A stretch of 64,000 nt of DNA from Pseudomonadota bacterium (lineage in GTDB: Bacteria > Pseudomonadota > Gammaproteobacteria > Pseudomonadales > Oleiphilaceae): assembly GCA_002747395.1 (NCBI GenBank), contig PDPE01000042.1:1-64000 (forward strand). The letters run 5' to 3'. The notes under the pieces are model-generated. The model ran no database searches. It saw nothing but the letters and a program-made list of their open reading frames with translations, and was not told where the DNA came from. A program made the position numbers and the translations under genes. Below are positions 7,797 to 21,453 of the stretch, piece after piece (position 1 is the first letter of the stretch; the number at the start of each line of letters is the position of its first letter).

Positions 7797-10700
7797 ATGA
7801 CTCCCGAATTTGTACATTTACGTGTTCACACCGAATTTTCTCTGGTGGATGGCCTGGTACGCATCAAGCCCCTGATTAAAAGAACGGCTGAACTTGGTAT
7901 GCCTGCCGTGGCGGTAACCGATCAGTCGAATATGTGCTCGCTGGTCAAGTTTTACAAGGGGGCGATGGCGGCCGGTGTGAAGCCTGTGGTCGGAGCGGAT
8001 ATCTGGCTGGAATATCCTGATGAGCCTGAAAACCCCGGCCGAATCACCCTGCTGGCCATGAACGACAAAGGCTATGCCAATATTATCGAGTTGGTTTCTC
8101 TCGGTTTTACCGAGGGGCAGAATCATGGTAAAGCCATTGTCAAAACGGTATGGCTTGAGCGGTTGTCTGATGGAATCATTGCCTTGTCGGGAGCCAGGCT
8201 GGGAGATATAGGCCGGGCACTGTTGTCGGGCAAGGAAGATTTGGCGGGGCAAAGGCTGGCGCACTGGATGAAAGTGTTCCCGGACAGGTTCTATCTGGAA
8301 TTGCAGCGCACCGGTCGCAGCAATGACGAAACCTGCCTGCATGGTTCGGTGAAACTTGCCCAGGCTTCCGGGTGCCCGGTTGTCGCGACCAATGATGTTG
8401 TATTTATGAATCAGGAAGACTTTGAAGCCCACGAGGCAAGAGTCTGTATTCACGACAGCCGGACGCTGGACGACCCCCGTCGTGAACACAGATACAGCAG
8501 TGAGCAGTATTTTAAAACAGCGGAGGAAATGCAGGCGCTGTTTTCGGATATTCCGGAGGCCCTGGAAAACACTGTCGAGATCGCCAAGCGCTGCAATGTC
8601 GAGGTGCGATTGGGTAAATACTTCCTGCCTGAATACCCGGTTCCTGAAGGTATGACGATGGATGAGTTTTTCGCGTCAATTTCCAGGGAGGGGCTGGAAG
8701 AGCGTTTACTGGTCATCCTGGGTGACAGGAATGCACAGGACGAAGAAAAAAGGCAGGTCTATTTTGACAGATTGCAGTTTGAGCTGGATATTATCTGTCA
8801 GATGGGGTTTCCGGGCTACTTCCTGATCGTCATGGACTTTATCAAGTGGGCGAAAGAGCATGATATCCCTGTCGGGCCGGGGCGGGGTTCCGGTGCCGGT
8901 TCCCTTGTGGCTTATGTACTCCATATTACCGACCTCGATCCGATCCAGTATGATTTGCTGTTCGAGCGATTCCTCAATCCCGAAAGGGTGTCGATGCCCG
9001 ACTTCGATGTTGATTTCTGCATGGAGGGGCGAGACCGTGTGATAGACTACGTGGCCGGAAATTACGGCCAGGATGCAGTCTCGCAGATCATTACATTCGG
9101 TACCATGGCGGCAAAGGCCGTGGTGCGTGATGTGGCCCGGGTTCAGGGTAAACCCTATTCCCTGGGTGACCGCCTGTCCAAGATGATTCCGTTTGAAATC
9201 GGCATGACCTTGTCGAAAGCACTGGATCAGGAGGAAGCGTTACGCGACCATCTCCAGCAGGATGAGGAAGCCCAGGAAGTCTGGGATATGGCCGTCAAGC
9301 TGGAAGGTATTACCCGTAACGTGGGCAAACATGCCGGAGGCGTGGTGATCGCGCCAACCAGATTGATTGATTTTGCGCCTCTGTATTGTGATGAAGATGG
9401 CGACGGGGTGGTGACCCAGTTCGACAAGAATGACGTGGAAGAGGCCGGTCTTGTCAAATTTGACTTTCTGGGTTTGCGTACTCTGACCATTATCAAATGG
9501 GCATTGGAAATGATTAACCCGGGCCGACTTGCAGCCGGGCAACCCGAAGTTGATATCGGCAGAATACCTCTGGATGATGAGGCCTCCTTTGCCTTGCTCA
9601 AGCGTGCCGAAACCACCGCAGTCTTCCAGCTGGAAAGCCGGGGTATGAAAGACCTGATTCGCCGCCTGCAGCCGGATAACCTGGAAGATATGATCGCCCT
9701 GGTTGCCCTGTTTCGACCTGGCCCGCTGGAGTCCGGCATGGTTGATGACTTTATCAATCGCAAACACGGCAGGGCGGAGGTGGCTTACCCCCACCCGGAT
9801 TACCAGCATGAATCCCTGAAGCCTGTTCTGGAGCCCACTTATGGAGTTATCGTCTATCAGGAACAGGTGATGCAGATCGCTCAGGTGCTGGCCGGTTACT
9901 CTCTCGGTGGTGCCGATCTTTTACGTCGGGCAATGGGTAAAAAGAAACCGGAGGAAATGGCAAAACAACGGTCTGTTTTTGAGCAGGGAGCCGCCAGCCA
10001 GGGTGTCGACCCGAACCTGGCCATCAAGATATTTGACCTGGTTGAAAAGTTTGCCGGTTATGGCTTCAACAAATCTCACTCTGCCGCCTATGCACTGGTT
10101 TCCTATCAAACCCTCTGGCTGAAAACCCATTTTCCTGCGGAATTTATGGCCGCCGTATTGACGGCTGATATGCAGAACACAGACAAGGTGGTTGTGCTGA
10201 TTGAAGAATGCCGGAAAATGAAGCTGGATCTTATCCTGCCCAATGTCAATGTCAGCGACTATACCTTTACGGTGGATGACAGGGGCCGTGTGGTTTACGG
10301 ACTGGGTGCGATCAAGGGGCTGGGAGAAGGGCCGGTTGGCGCGATCACCGAAGCGAGGGCCAATGGCGGGCCATTTAAGAATCTGTTTGATTTTTGTGCG
10401 CGTATTGATGTCAAAAAAGTCAACAAAAGAGCCATTGATGCACTGATTCGTTCCGGTGCACTCGATGATATGGGGCCGGGCCGGGCACGTATTATGGCGA
10501 GCGTCGAGGAAGCCTTGCAGCGCGCGAACCAGAACAACCGTAATCTCAATTCCGGTATGGGGGATCTGTTCGGGGAAGTGGTGCCGGAAGATACGGGTGA
10601 GGAAGACCTGTTTGCTGCATCCGAGGGCGTGCGAGAGCTGACCAGCAAAGAACATTTGAATGGAGAGAAGGAAACCCTCGGATTGTACGTGACGGGTCAC

Positions 10701-11285
10701 CCCTTTGACGAATACGAAAAAGAAGTGCAGAACTTTATTTCTTCGTCAATCAGTGATATCAGGCCAAAGCCAAAGGAATCACAGGTTGTGGCCGGGTTGG
10801 TGGTAGCATTCAGGGCAATGAAAACCAAAAAAGGCGATACCATGGCTGTTGTCACCCTGGATGACCGGACTGCCAGAATGGATGTGACCCTGTTTTCAGA
10901 AGCCTATGAGGCGAGCAAGGAGTATCTGGTCAAGGATACTGTCTTGTTTGTAGAGGGTGAAGTCAGTGAGGATCATTACTCGGAAGGCTTGAAAGTCATG
11001 GCGAAGCGTTGTTTTGATGTGACTGCTGCCCGTTTGAAATACGCTCGCTCTGTTCGTCTGGATGTGCATGAATCCCTTTTTTCTGGCGGAGTCCTGGCCG
11101 CGCTTCAGGCAACGCTCGAGCCCTACCGTCAGGAAGACTCTTGTGCTGTTGTTGTGCATTATCAAAAGTCGGATGCAGAGGCGCTGATCGAATTTGGCGA
11201 TGAATGGCGCGTTCGGCCTGCTGACGATCTTTTGGAAGGGCTTGCCTGTGTGTTGGGAAATGAAAATGTCAGCATGCAGTATTAG
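7797..11285 (+). CDS. dnaE: DNA polymerase III alpha subunit
   Basis: This 1162-residue protein is the replicative polymerase catalytic subunit and is close to the 1160 residues of E. coli DnaE. An N-terminal PHP domain opens with FVHLRVHTEFSLVDGLV. The palm carries the catalytic aspartates in MPDFDVDFCMEG (D402, D404) and KFDFLGLRTLT (D556). 'GPGRGSGAGSLVAY' and the fingers motif GYGFNKSHSAAYAL are intact. A tandem helix-hairpin-helix region and an OB fold (VVAGLVVAFRAMKTKKG) follow. Unlike in Pseudomonas, accA does not follow; the next gene is tilS. Confidence 0.98.
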   Translation: MTPEFVHLRVHTEFSLVDGLVRIKPLIKRTAELGMPAVAVTDQSNMCSLVKFYKGAMAAGVKPVVGADIWLEYPDEPENPGRITLLAMNDKGYANIIELVSLGFTEGQNHGKAIVKTVWLERLSDGIIALSGARLGDIGRALLSGKEDLAGQRLAHWMKVFPDRFYLELQRTGRSNDETCLHGSVKLAQASGCPVVATNDVVFMNQEDFEAHEARVCIHDSRTLDDPRREHRYSSEQYFKTAEEMQALFSDIPEALENTVEIAKRCNVEVRLGKYFLPEYPVPEGMTMDEFFASISREGLEERLLVILGDRNAQDEEKRQVYFDRLQFELDIICQMGFPGYFLIVMDFIKWAKEHDIPVGPGRGSGAGSLVAYVLHITDLDPIQYDLLFERFLNPERVSMPDFDVDFCMEGRDRVIDYVAGNYGQDAVSQIITFGTMAAKAVVRDVARVQGKPYSLGDRLSKMIPFEIGMTLSKALDQEEALRDHLQQDEEAQEVWDMAVKLEGITRNVGKHAGGVVIAPTRLIDFAPLYCDEDGDGVVTQFDKNDVEEAGLVKFDFLGLRTLTIIKWALEMINPGRLAAGQPEVDIGRIPLDDEASFALLKRAETTAVFQLESRGMKDLIRRLQPDNLEDMIALVALFRPGPLESGMVDDFINRKHGRAEVAYPHPDYQHESLKPVLEPTYGVIVYQEQVMQIAQVLAGYSLGGADLLRRAMGKKKPEEMAKQRSVFEQGAASQGVDPNLAIKIFDLVEKFAGYGFNKSHSAAYALVSYQTLWLKTHFPAEFMAAVLTADMQNTDKVVVLIEECRKMKLDLILPNVNVSDYTFTVDDRGRVVYGLGAIKGLGEGPVGAITEARANGGPFKNLFDFCARIDVKKVNKRAIDALIRSGALDDMGPGRARIMASVEEALQRANQNNRNLNSGMGDLFGEVVPEDTGEEDLFAASEGVRELTSKEHLNGEKETLGLYVTGHPFDEYEKEVQNFISSSISDIRPKPKESQVVAGLVVAFRAMKTKKGDTMAVVTLDDRTARMDVTLFSEAYEASKEYLVKDTVLFVEGEVSEDHYSEGLKVMAKRCFDVTAARLKYARSVRLDVHESLFSGGVLAALQATLEPYRQEDSCAVVVHYQKSDAEALIEFGDEWRVRPADDLLEGLACVLGNENVSMQY

Positions 11286-11365
11286 TTCGTTGTTTATACC
11301 GATAATCTGTGGTGTTTTTCCCCTTGCAGGCTCTTCTCTCCCTGCTTGTTCTTCTCCTCTTGCTT

Positions 11366-11385
11366 GCTCTTCTCGATTGAAGAGC
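11366..11385 (+). terminator. Hairpin in the dnaE-tilS gap, possible weak terminator
   Basis: GCTCTTC-TCGATT-GAAGAGC forms a perfect 7-bp stem with a six-base loop. It is preceded by a pyrimidine-rich run with repeated TTCTTC/GCTCTTCTC units and lacks a U-tract. It may attenuate dnaE read-through or be a relic of a deleted gene. Confidence 0.35.
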
Positions 11386-11440
11386 AGGTTCAACGCCATT
11401 GGTGGCCAATTATTGATAGCCAAAGCTCCGGTTCGCAATT

Positions 11441-12943
11441 ATGTCTGTTTTAACCGCTGATCGTATTTCGTCAGTTATCAACAAATATCCTGAGTGCAAG
11501 CATTCATTTGATGCTGTTCCGGAAAGTGCAGCTTATGTGGTTGCCTATTCCGGTGGCATGGATTCGACGCTGCTTCTCTGGCTGGCCAGGTGGTTTCTGG
11601 CAGAGAAAAAAAATCGGCAACTGAGAGCGATCCATGTGAATCATGGAATCAATGAACGGGCCGACGACTGGCAAAATCACTGCCATGATCAGGCACTTGC
11701 ACTGGGAGTCGATCTGGTTTCGTACAGGCGCCAGGTTCAAATTGCCGGAAAAGGTCTGGAGTCTGCGGCAAGAGAGGTCAGGTATCAGGTATTTCAGGAA
11801 GAAATGAAAGCTGGTGAGGTTTTGCTGCAGGGGCATCACCTGAACGATCTTGCTGAAACCGTATTGTTTCGATGTGTAAAGGGGGCTGCCGTGGGTGGTC
11901 TGGCCGGCATTCCGGAACAAAGACGGGTCAAGCTGCCAGCAGGCAGGGCTGGAGATGTTGGAGATGCTGGAGATGTTGGAGATGTTGGAGATGTTGGAGA
12001 TGTTGGAGATGCCGGAGCGTACCTGATTTATCGGCCCTTGCTGGGTGTGGCGCGTTCAGTTCTGCACGAATTGGCCTGTGAACTGAAGCTTCAATGGATC
12101 GAAGACGACAGTAATCAGTCGCTGAATTTTGATCGAAATTATCTTCGTCACAAGGTGCTGCCCAACATACTGCAAAAGTGGCCAGGTGCACTGGCAGGAG
12201 TGGCCGCTTCGGCGCAACATTGCCGGGACAGCGAGCAGTTGGCATTAGAGGTTGCCCGGCAGGATTTGAAGGATTGCCATCTATCCCCTGTACATCCCGT
12301 CGTCACGTTGTCGGGCTGGGGAGAATGTCCCTTGAGTATTGAAAGAGTATTGTCCCTCAGCCGGGTTCGCCAGAGAAATCTGCTCCGTTACTGGTTTCGG
12401 GCTGCCGGGCACACCTTCCCCGGAAACAGGCAGTTTGCACGAATCTGGTCGGAAATGCTGCAGGCGGATAAAGACGCAAGGCCGGTAATTGTCTGGCGAG
12501 GCAGGAATGGGCCAGGTGAGATAAGAGTATACCAGGGGGGGCTGTATATTGGTCAGCAAATTACGGTGGGTAACCGATGGCAGGATGCGCTTTTGTCCGT
12601 CGGGTCAGGGCAGGTGGTTGAATTGCCCGCAGGCTGTCTGCAGATTTATCGGCAGGAAGATGGCCCGAGTCCGGGGAGGGGAGGCGGAATGAGCCTGGCC
12701 TTATCCGCAGGGCGTATTTCAGGTCAGGCACTGTCTGTCCGATTTCGACGCTGTGGTGAAAAGATGAAATTGACCAATCGGCCCGCGAAACCCGTAAAAA
12801 AGCTGCTGCAGGAAAACCGTATCCCATACTGGTTACGGGATAGTGTGCCCTGTGTTTACTGCGGGGACAGTCTGGCAGGTATTTTCGGGGTGGGAGTTGC
12901 GGAGCAATTCATCGGTGAGGATATCGTGCTTTCCTGGTCATAG
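11441..12943 (+). CDS. tilS: tRNA(Ile)-lysidine synthetase
   Basis: This 500-residue protein carries the PP-loop ATP site YSGGMDST (residues 36-43). Other TilS motifs are HVNHGINERAD, GHHLNDLAETVLFR and DDSNQSLNFDRNYLRH, followed by the C-terminal TilS domains. It converts cytidine 34 of the AUA-reading tRNA-Ile to lysidine, an essential step. An unusual feature is a run of Gly-Asp-Val/Ala repeats at about 171-191, encoded by a 9-bp tandem repeat between the catalytic domain and IYRPLLGV. The start is the ATG at 11441; no strong ribosome site is seen. Confidence 0.95.
   Translation: MSVLTADRISSVINKYPECKHSFDAVPESAAYVVAYSGGMDSTLLLWLARWFLAEKKNRQLRAIHVNHGINERADDWQNHCHDQALALGVDLVSYRRQVQIAGKGLESAAREVRYQVFQEEMKAGEVLLQGHHLNDLAETVLFRCVKGAAVGGLAGIPEQRRVKLPAGRAGDVGDAGDVGDVGDVGDVGDAGAYLIYRPLLGVARSVLHELACELKLQWIEDDSNQSLNFDRNYLRHKVLPNILQKWPGALAGVAASAQHCRDSEQLALEVARQDLKDCHLSPVHPVVTLSGWGECPLSIERVLSLSRVRQRNLLRYWFRAAGHTFPGNRQFARIWSEMLQADKDARPVIVWRGRNGPGEIRVYQGGLYIGQQITVGNRWQDALLSVGSGQVVELPAGCLQIYRQEDGPSPGRGGGMSLALSAGRISGQALSVRFRRCGEKMKLTNRPAKPVKKLLQENRIPYWLRDSVPCVYCGDSLAGIFGVGVAEQFIGEDIVLSWS
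11951..12013 (+). repeat. Seven tandem copies of a 9-bp unit (GGAGATGTT) inside tilS
   Basis: Seven consecutive 9-mers, GGAGATG followed by TT, CT or CC, fill this stretch. They are in frame and encode repeated Gly-Asp-Val or Gly-Asp-Ala. Copy-number change would lengthen or shorten a linker without a frameshift. Confidence 0.95.
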
Positions 12944-13006
12944 TGAGGTAAATCAATTGTGAACAAAGGCACTTTCTGGTACGCTGGCATCCCATCATTG
13001 AGATGA

Positions 13007-14739
<1,733 letters not shown>

Positions 14740-14770
14740 TGAAATAGTCTGAATAGAATAATCTGAATAG

Positions 14771-15736
<966 letters not shown>

Positions 15737-15844
15737 TCTGCTTTATTGCCTTATTTTATTGCTTTACATGGATACATATAATAGATACAGATTGGTATAG
15801 ACAGATATAGATAGAGATACAGCCGGTTTTTCCGGGATATTTGA

Positions 15845-17182
<1,338 letters not shown>

Positions 17183-17240
17183 TCAGCGTTTTAGCCTGCC
17201 ATTCTGCTTTATTTTGTTCCATTTTCAGGCAGGCATCTGT

Positions 17241-17266
17241 AAAAAGGCGGTTTTTACCGCCTTTTT
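17241..17266 (+). terminator. Rho-independent terminator after eno
   Basis: AAAAAGGCGG-TTTTTA-CCGCCTTTTT makes a 10-bp stem ending in a T run. It lies 59 bases after the eno stop and separates the eno unit from ftsB. Confidence 0.9.
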
Positions 17267-17399
17267 CCGTTGTTCGGCTGTTCGGGTATTGTGTCCATGT
17301 TGCTCGCATATCTGACAAATACGTCTATATTCAATGTGATAGAGTGTTAACTTCACTGTATGTCTAATTGGTTTGTTTTTACCGGATCATCTGTGCTGT

Positions 17400-17681
17400 A
17401 TGAATGCGTTTAAGTGGATCTGGGCGGTTCAGATTGTGTTAATTGTCTTGCTGCAGTTTCGGCTTTGGACCGGAGAAGGCAGTTTCGCGCAAATGACGAT
17501 GTTACAACAGGAAATTGATCAGCAGCAGCAAATAAACGATACACTTGCCGCTCGTAATGCCGTGCTGGCGGCCGAGGTGAAAAATCTTAAATCAGGATTT
17601 GATGTGATTGAAGAAAATGCCCGTTATCAGCTCGGCATGATCAAAAAAGGCGAGACGTTTTTCCTGGTAATTGACAAATGA
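17400..17681 (+). CDS. ftsB: Cell division protein FtsB
   Basis: From the ATG at 17400 the protein is 93 residues: a short cytoplasmic tip, one membrane helix (WIWAVQIVLIVLLQFRLW), then a periplasmic coiled coil (LQQEIDQQQQINDTLAARN..L..EV). The FtsB/DivIC ending follows: GFDVIEENARYQLGMIKKGETFF. FtsB forms the divisome FtsQBL complex. It follows eno as in most gammaproteobacteria, but the usual ispD and ispF do not follow. Confidence 0.93.
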   Translation: MNAFKWIWAVQIVLIVLLQFRLWTGEGSFAQMTMLQQEIDQQQQINDTLAARNAVLAAEVKNLKSGFDVIEENARYQLGMIKKGETFFLVIDK

Positions 17682-17760
17682 TTATTGTCTGGCTGTGGAG
17701 GCGTGAGCAGGTGCCAGGGCAGCCTTGTCCCCGTTCAACATCTGCCTTGTCGAGAACCCG

Positions 17761-18795
17761 ATGACCGAACAGAACACTGAAATACAGAGCACTGAAATAA
17801 AGAGGCCGCAGGAGTTGCCCGAGTGGCCTGTTAACTGGCCTTGTGCCTGGGGTTTGCCGGCGGCCACTGCGGATATTCGTCAACAAAACAGTGACTTCCG
17901 GGTTGAGGAGTTAATTTCGGACGGTTTGTTTCAGGGTGGCGAGCATCAGTGTATTCAGGTTGAAAAAGAGGGGCAAAACACGGCCTATGTTGCCAGACGC
18001 CTCGCCAACCACGCCGGGGTGCGTGAAATGGATGTAGGTTATTGTGGCCTGAAAGATCGAAATGCCGTGACCACACAATGGTTCAGCATTTATTACGGGA
18101 AAAGGCCCCGATGGAACCCTGACAACCTCGATCTGGACGGGGTCAGGGTCAGGCAGGTGGCATCTTTCTCACGCAAGCTGCGCAGGGGAGATCATAGTGG
18201 TAACAGGTTCAGGTTGAAGTTGACAAATCCAGTCGGTGACAAAAGCGAGGTGGAGCGACGCCTGATGCGGGTTTCAGACAATGGTGTTCCCAATTATTTC
18301 GGAGAACAGCGATTTGGTCGGGATGGTCATAACCTGAAGGTCGCCCATCAATGGTTCACCGGCCAAAAAAGAATGAAAGTAAGGCAGGGCGCGATATATA
18401 TTTCGGCTGCGCGATCTTTCCTGTTTAATTGCTTGCTGGCTGAAAGGGTTGCTAACGGAAATTGGTGTTCACCTGTCGATGGTGACCGGGTCGTTGATGC
18501 TGCGTTGCAACTGAGTCTTTTTGGTGACGGTGAACCGCTGGAGTCAGGTGAAGCATCGGGATATAGTCGGCATATCGAGGAAGCTCACGCTGTTTTTGCA
18601 AACGGGTTAAGGTCAAATCGCATTGCGATGGCATACAGAGACGCGGTTTGCAAGCCAAAATCATTGCAATGGGAGTGGGAAGGCGATAACTTGTGGATCA
18701 TTTTTGAATTGCAACCGGGCAGTTACGCAACCAGTGTACTGCGTGAAATCGCCACGATCAGGGACGTCTCCTTGCTGCGTCAGAAACAGGCTTGA
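17761..18795 (+). CDS. truD: tRNA pseudouridine(13) synthase TruD
   Basis: Taken from the ATG at 17761 the protein is 344 residues. It carries the TruD catalytic motif GYCGLKDRNAVTTQW, whose aspartate attacks the uridine, as well as DFRVEEL near the N-terminus and the family signature VPNYFGEQRFGRDG. It isomerises U13 of tRNA-Glu. It overlaps neither neighbour and lies upstream of surE and pcm as in E. coli and Pseudomonas. A less likely TTG start lies 36 bases upstream. Confidence 0.95.
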   Translation: MTEQNTEIQSTEIKRPQELPEWPVNWPCAWGLPAATADIRQQNSDFRVEELISDGLFQGGEHQCIQVEKEGQNTAYVARRLANHAGVREMDVGYCGLKDRNAVTTQWFSIYYGKRPRWNPDNLDLDGVRVRQVASFSRKLRRGDHSGNRFRLKLTNPVGDKSEVERRLMRVSDNGVPNYFGEQRFGRDGHNLKVAHQWFTGQKRMKVRQGAIYISAARSFLFNCLLAERVANGNWCSPVDGDRVVDAALQLSLFGDGEPLESGEASGYSRHIEEAHAVFANGLRSNRIAMAYRDAVCKPKSLQWEWEGDNLWIIFELQPGSYATSVLREIATIRDVSLLRQKQA

Positions 18796-18820
18796 CCGGG
18801 TAATATAGATATTGCGCAAT

Positions 18821-19570
18821 ATGAATATATTGATATCAAACGATGACGGTGTTCGCTCACCAGGGTTGCACTTGTTGGCTGAACAACTGGCCAGTGTTGC
18901 AGAAGTTCGTGTTGTCGCCCCTGACAGAGATCATAGTGGAGCGAGCAATTCGATGACATTGAATCGTCCGTTAAAGGTCGAGCAGGCGGTTCACGGCTAC
19001 AACAGCGTTGACGGAACGCCGACAGACTGCGTTCACCTGGGAGTGACCAGGCTGTTTGATCTGGAATTTGCGCGTGTCGTATCAGGAATCAACAGTCATG
19101 CCAATCTGGGTGATGATGTGATTTATTCCGGCACAGTGGCAGCGGCGATGGAGGGCCGTTTTCTCGATCGACCGGCGATCGCGGTTTCTCTGGCCAATGC
19201 AGGTAATAACCACTATGCAACTGCCGCCAGGGTAGTTAAAAATCTGATCATCAACGACAGCTCATTGAAACTTTCCCCTCGCACAATTCTGAATGTCAAT
19301 GTGCCGGATGTGCCTTTTGATCAGTTGCGCGGGGTGGAAATTACCCGTTTGGGGCATCGGGCCAGAGGCGGGCATCCTGAGAAAGTTATCGACCCCAGAG
19401 GGGTGACCCGTTACTGGATAGGGGCCGCAGGAGAAGGAGACGATGCCGGCCCCGGCACTGATTTCTACGCGATAGGTCAAAACAGGGTTTCTATCACACC
19501 AATACAGGCCGATATGACCCGTTATGACGATTTGGCCGACCTGACTGTCTGGAGTGGCGGGGTTTTCTGA
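18821..19570 (+). CDS. surE: 5'/3'-nucleotidase SurE
   Basis: From the ATG at 18821 the 249-residue protein opens [16 protein letters not shown], with the metal-binding NDD of the SurE family. It also has [15 protein letters not shown], the [11 protein letters not shown] loop and [27 protein letters not shown]. SurE removes phosphate from nucleoside monophosphates and is tied to stationary-phase survival. The stop codon is directly followed by the pcm ATG, so the two are co-translated, and rpoS lies two genes further on. Confidence 0.96.
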   Translation: MNILISNDDGVRSPGLHLLAEQLASVAEVRVVAPDRDHSGASNSMTLNRPLKVEQAVHGYNSVDGTPTDCVHLGVTRLFDLEFARVVSGINSHANLGDDVIYSGTVAAAMEGRFLDRPAIAVSLANAGNNHYATAARVVKNLIINDSSLKLSPRTILNVNVPDVPFDQLRGVEITRLGHRARGGHPEKVIDPRGVTRYWIGAAGEGDDAGPGTDFYAIGQNRVSITPIQADMTRYDDLADLTVWSGGVF

Positions 19571-20221
19571 ATGAACCTTCAAGGTATTGGTATGACATCC
19601 AGACGAACCCGGGCCAGGCTGGTGCAAAGCCTGCGGGCAATGGGGATCGTCAATCAGTCCGTGCTGAATGTGCTGGAGGCGACGCCCCGCCATATTTTTC
19701 TTGACGAAGCGCTTGCTCATCGAGCCTATGAAAATACAGCCTTGCCCATCGGTTACAACCAAACCCTGTCGCAACCTTACATGGTTGCAAAAATGTCAGA
19801 GCTGGTGATTGAACAGAATCCGAGGAGAGTTCTGGAGGTGGGGACCGGGTCAGGCTACCAGACTGCCGTACTGTCGCAACTTGTGTCTGAAGTCTATTCC
19901 GTCGAGCGTATTCAGCCGCTGCAAAAAAAGGCCAGAGAGCGTTTTCAGATGATGGGGCTGAACAATATCCGGTTACGTCACGCTGATGGTGGTATGGGAT
20001 GGCCCGAGATGGCTCCCTTTCAGGCGATCATTGTCACTGCAGCGCCGGATCAGGTGCCGGATGGCCTGCTCAGTCAACTGGCGGACAGGGGGCGACTGGT
20101 GATACCTGTAGGCCATGACAACCAGAAATTGATGGTGATAACCCGTCACGGGAAAGAATTTGCCCATCGTGTGGTTGAGAGCGTCAACTTTGTTCCCCTG
20201 CTTGGTGGAACTGTCGTGTAA
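19571..20221 (+). CDS. pcm: Protein-L-isoaspartate O-methyltransferase
   Basis: This 216-residue protein begins at the base after the surE stop. It has the SAM-binding motif VLEVGTGSGYQTAVL and the PCMT signatures TLSQPYMVAKM and HADGGMGWPEMAPFQAIIVTAA. It methylates isoaspartyl residues in aged proteins so that they can revert to aspartate. The segment ATPRHIFLDEALAHRAYENTALPIGYNQT (here broken) is the normal PCMT N-terminal active-site region. Confidence 0.96.
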   Translation: MNLQGIGMTSRRTRARLVQSLRAMGIVNQSVLNVLEATPRHIFLDEALAHRAYENTALPIGYNQTLSQPYMVAKMSELVIEQNPRRVLEVGTGSGYQTAVLSQLVSEVYSVERIQPLQKKARERFQMMGLNNIRLRHADGGMGWPEMAPFQAIIVTAAPDQVPDGLLSQLADRGRLVIPVGHDNQKLMVITRHGKEFAHRVVESVNFVPLLGGTVV

Positions 20222-20317
20222 GGGAAACCGGTTCATATTCAACAGATTTTACGGTTAACCATTATGTTAACCACCAGCTTGTCTATCGGGATGAGGACAA
20301 TCACAAAGGGGGTTCCA

Positions 20318-21244
20318 GTGGTTACCAGAGATACCATCTTACTTTTTTGTAAAGGCCTTGCGATGGGGGCCGCAGATATTGTTCCGGGCGTATCGGGGGG
20401 CACAATCGCGTTTATCTCAGGTATCTACGAGCGGCTTCTGGCTGCCCTTTCGTCGTTTGCCGGCCCTGCGGTGAGGTTGTTGTTGAAAGGGCAGTTCAGG
20501 GCCTTCTGGCTGGCTGTGGATGCCAATTTTCTGTGCGTTCTCTTTTCAGGTATTCTCGTATCCATTTTCAGTCTGTCCTCGACAATCAGCTATCTGCTGG
20601 CAAACTGGCCTCATCTGGTGTGGGCTTTTTTTCTGGGTCTGGTATTGGCTTCTGTCTGGCATGTGGCCAAAATGATCCGGCAATGGTGCTTCAACCGGTT
20701 TGTCGCGCTTGTTGTCGGTGCCGTAGTTGCCTATCTCCTGACCGCCTTGCAGTGGTCACATCTTGCCCCGCTACCGCAAAACATTTTCCTTGCGGGCTTC
20801 ATTGCGATCAGTGCCATGATCTTGCCTGGTATTTCGGGCAGTTTTATCCTGTTGATCCTCGGCCTTTACCAGCATGTACTGGGGGCAATCAAATCCCTTG
20901 ACGTTACGACCATTGGCCTCTTTGCCTGCGGGTGCGCGACGGGGTTGCTGGTGATGGCCAAATTTCTTACCTGGGCTTTCAGGCACTTTCACGACATCAC
21001 CATGGCGTTGTTAACAGGCTTTTTGATTGGTGCAATGAACAAGCTTTGGCCCTGGAAGGAAACGGTTTCATGGAGGACTGACAGCCACGGAGAGAAAATA
21101 CCGTTTGAACAAATTCCTGTCAGCCCGCTACACTTTGAACAAATAAACGGCACCTCTCCCGATTTGGCGTTCGCCCTGTTACTGCTCGTTGCGGGTATAG
21201 GTGTGGTGGTCGTGGTAGAGGTTTTGGGAAGGGAGAAAAGGTAA
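20318..21244 (+). CDS. DUF368 polyprenyl-phosphate transporter (PopT type)
   Basis: A GTG at 20318, five bases after AAAGGGGG, gives an N-terminus (VVTRDTILLFCKG) of the family's usual length, so it is preferred to ATGs at 20264 or 20291. The ~308-residue protein has about eight membrane helices and the two DUF368 signatures, MGAADIVPGVSGGTIAFISGIYE and ISAMILPGISGSFILLILGLY. DUF368 proteins were recently shown to recycle undecaprenyl phosphate across the inner membrane (PopT). Its place between pcm and nlpD is where Pseudomonas has a DedA-type gene, a family with the same reported role. Confidence 0.85.
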   Translation: MVTRDTILLFCKGLAMGAADIVPGVSGGTIAFISGIYERLLAALSSFAGPAVRLLLKGQFRAFWLAVDANFLCVLFSGILVSIFSLSSTISYLLANWPHLVWAFFLGLVLASVWHVAKMIRQWCFNRFVALVVGAVVAYLLTALQWSHLAPLPQNIFLAGFIAISAMILPGISGSFILLILGLYQHVLGAIKSLDVTTIGLFACGCATGLLVMAKFLTWAFRHFHDITMALLTGFLIGAMNKLWPWKETVSWRTDSHGEKIPFEQIPVSPLHFEQINGTSPDLAFALLLLVAGIGVVVVVEVLGREKR

Positions 21245-21371
21245 GGTAAAAAGGTAAGCCAAATCCGGAACGCGGTAACTGCTTCGGGTGTTTGCGACGG
21301 TAACGATTGGCAGGCAGTAGCAAATCACTTGCGTCAAAGCCGATGATAAATAACGAATTAAAAAAACAGCT

Positions 21372-21392
21372 CGGGAGATATTCTTCCTCCCG
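21372..21392 (+). promoter_or_regulatory. GC-rich hairpin upstream of nlpD
   Basis: CGGGAG and CTCCCG face each other across a nine-base loop, in the 209-bp gap between the DUF368 gene and nlpD. An A-run precedes it and no T-run follows, so it is not a standard terminator on this strand. Confidence 0.25.
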
Positions 21393-21453
21393 GGTAAAGT
21401 GTGTCAGAAGAAATAGAAAAAAACAGATCAAATAGCAATCCTGAAAGAAATAC

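Noticed and set aside
9921..10700. Long minus-strand frame inside dnaE
   Set aside because: Shadow of dnaE; its protein shows no family and no independent signals.
11872..12245. Frames in the tilS repeat reading repeated Cys-Trp-Arg or His-Leu-Gln
   Set aside because: They are only other-frame readings of the 9-bp repeat; the tilS frame is clear across it.
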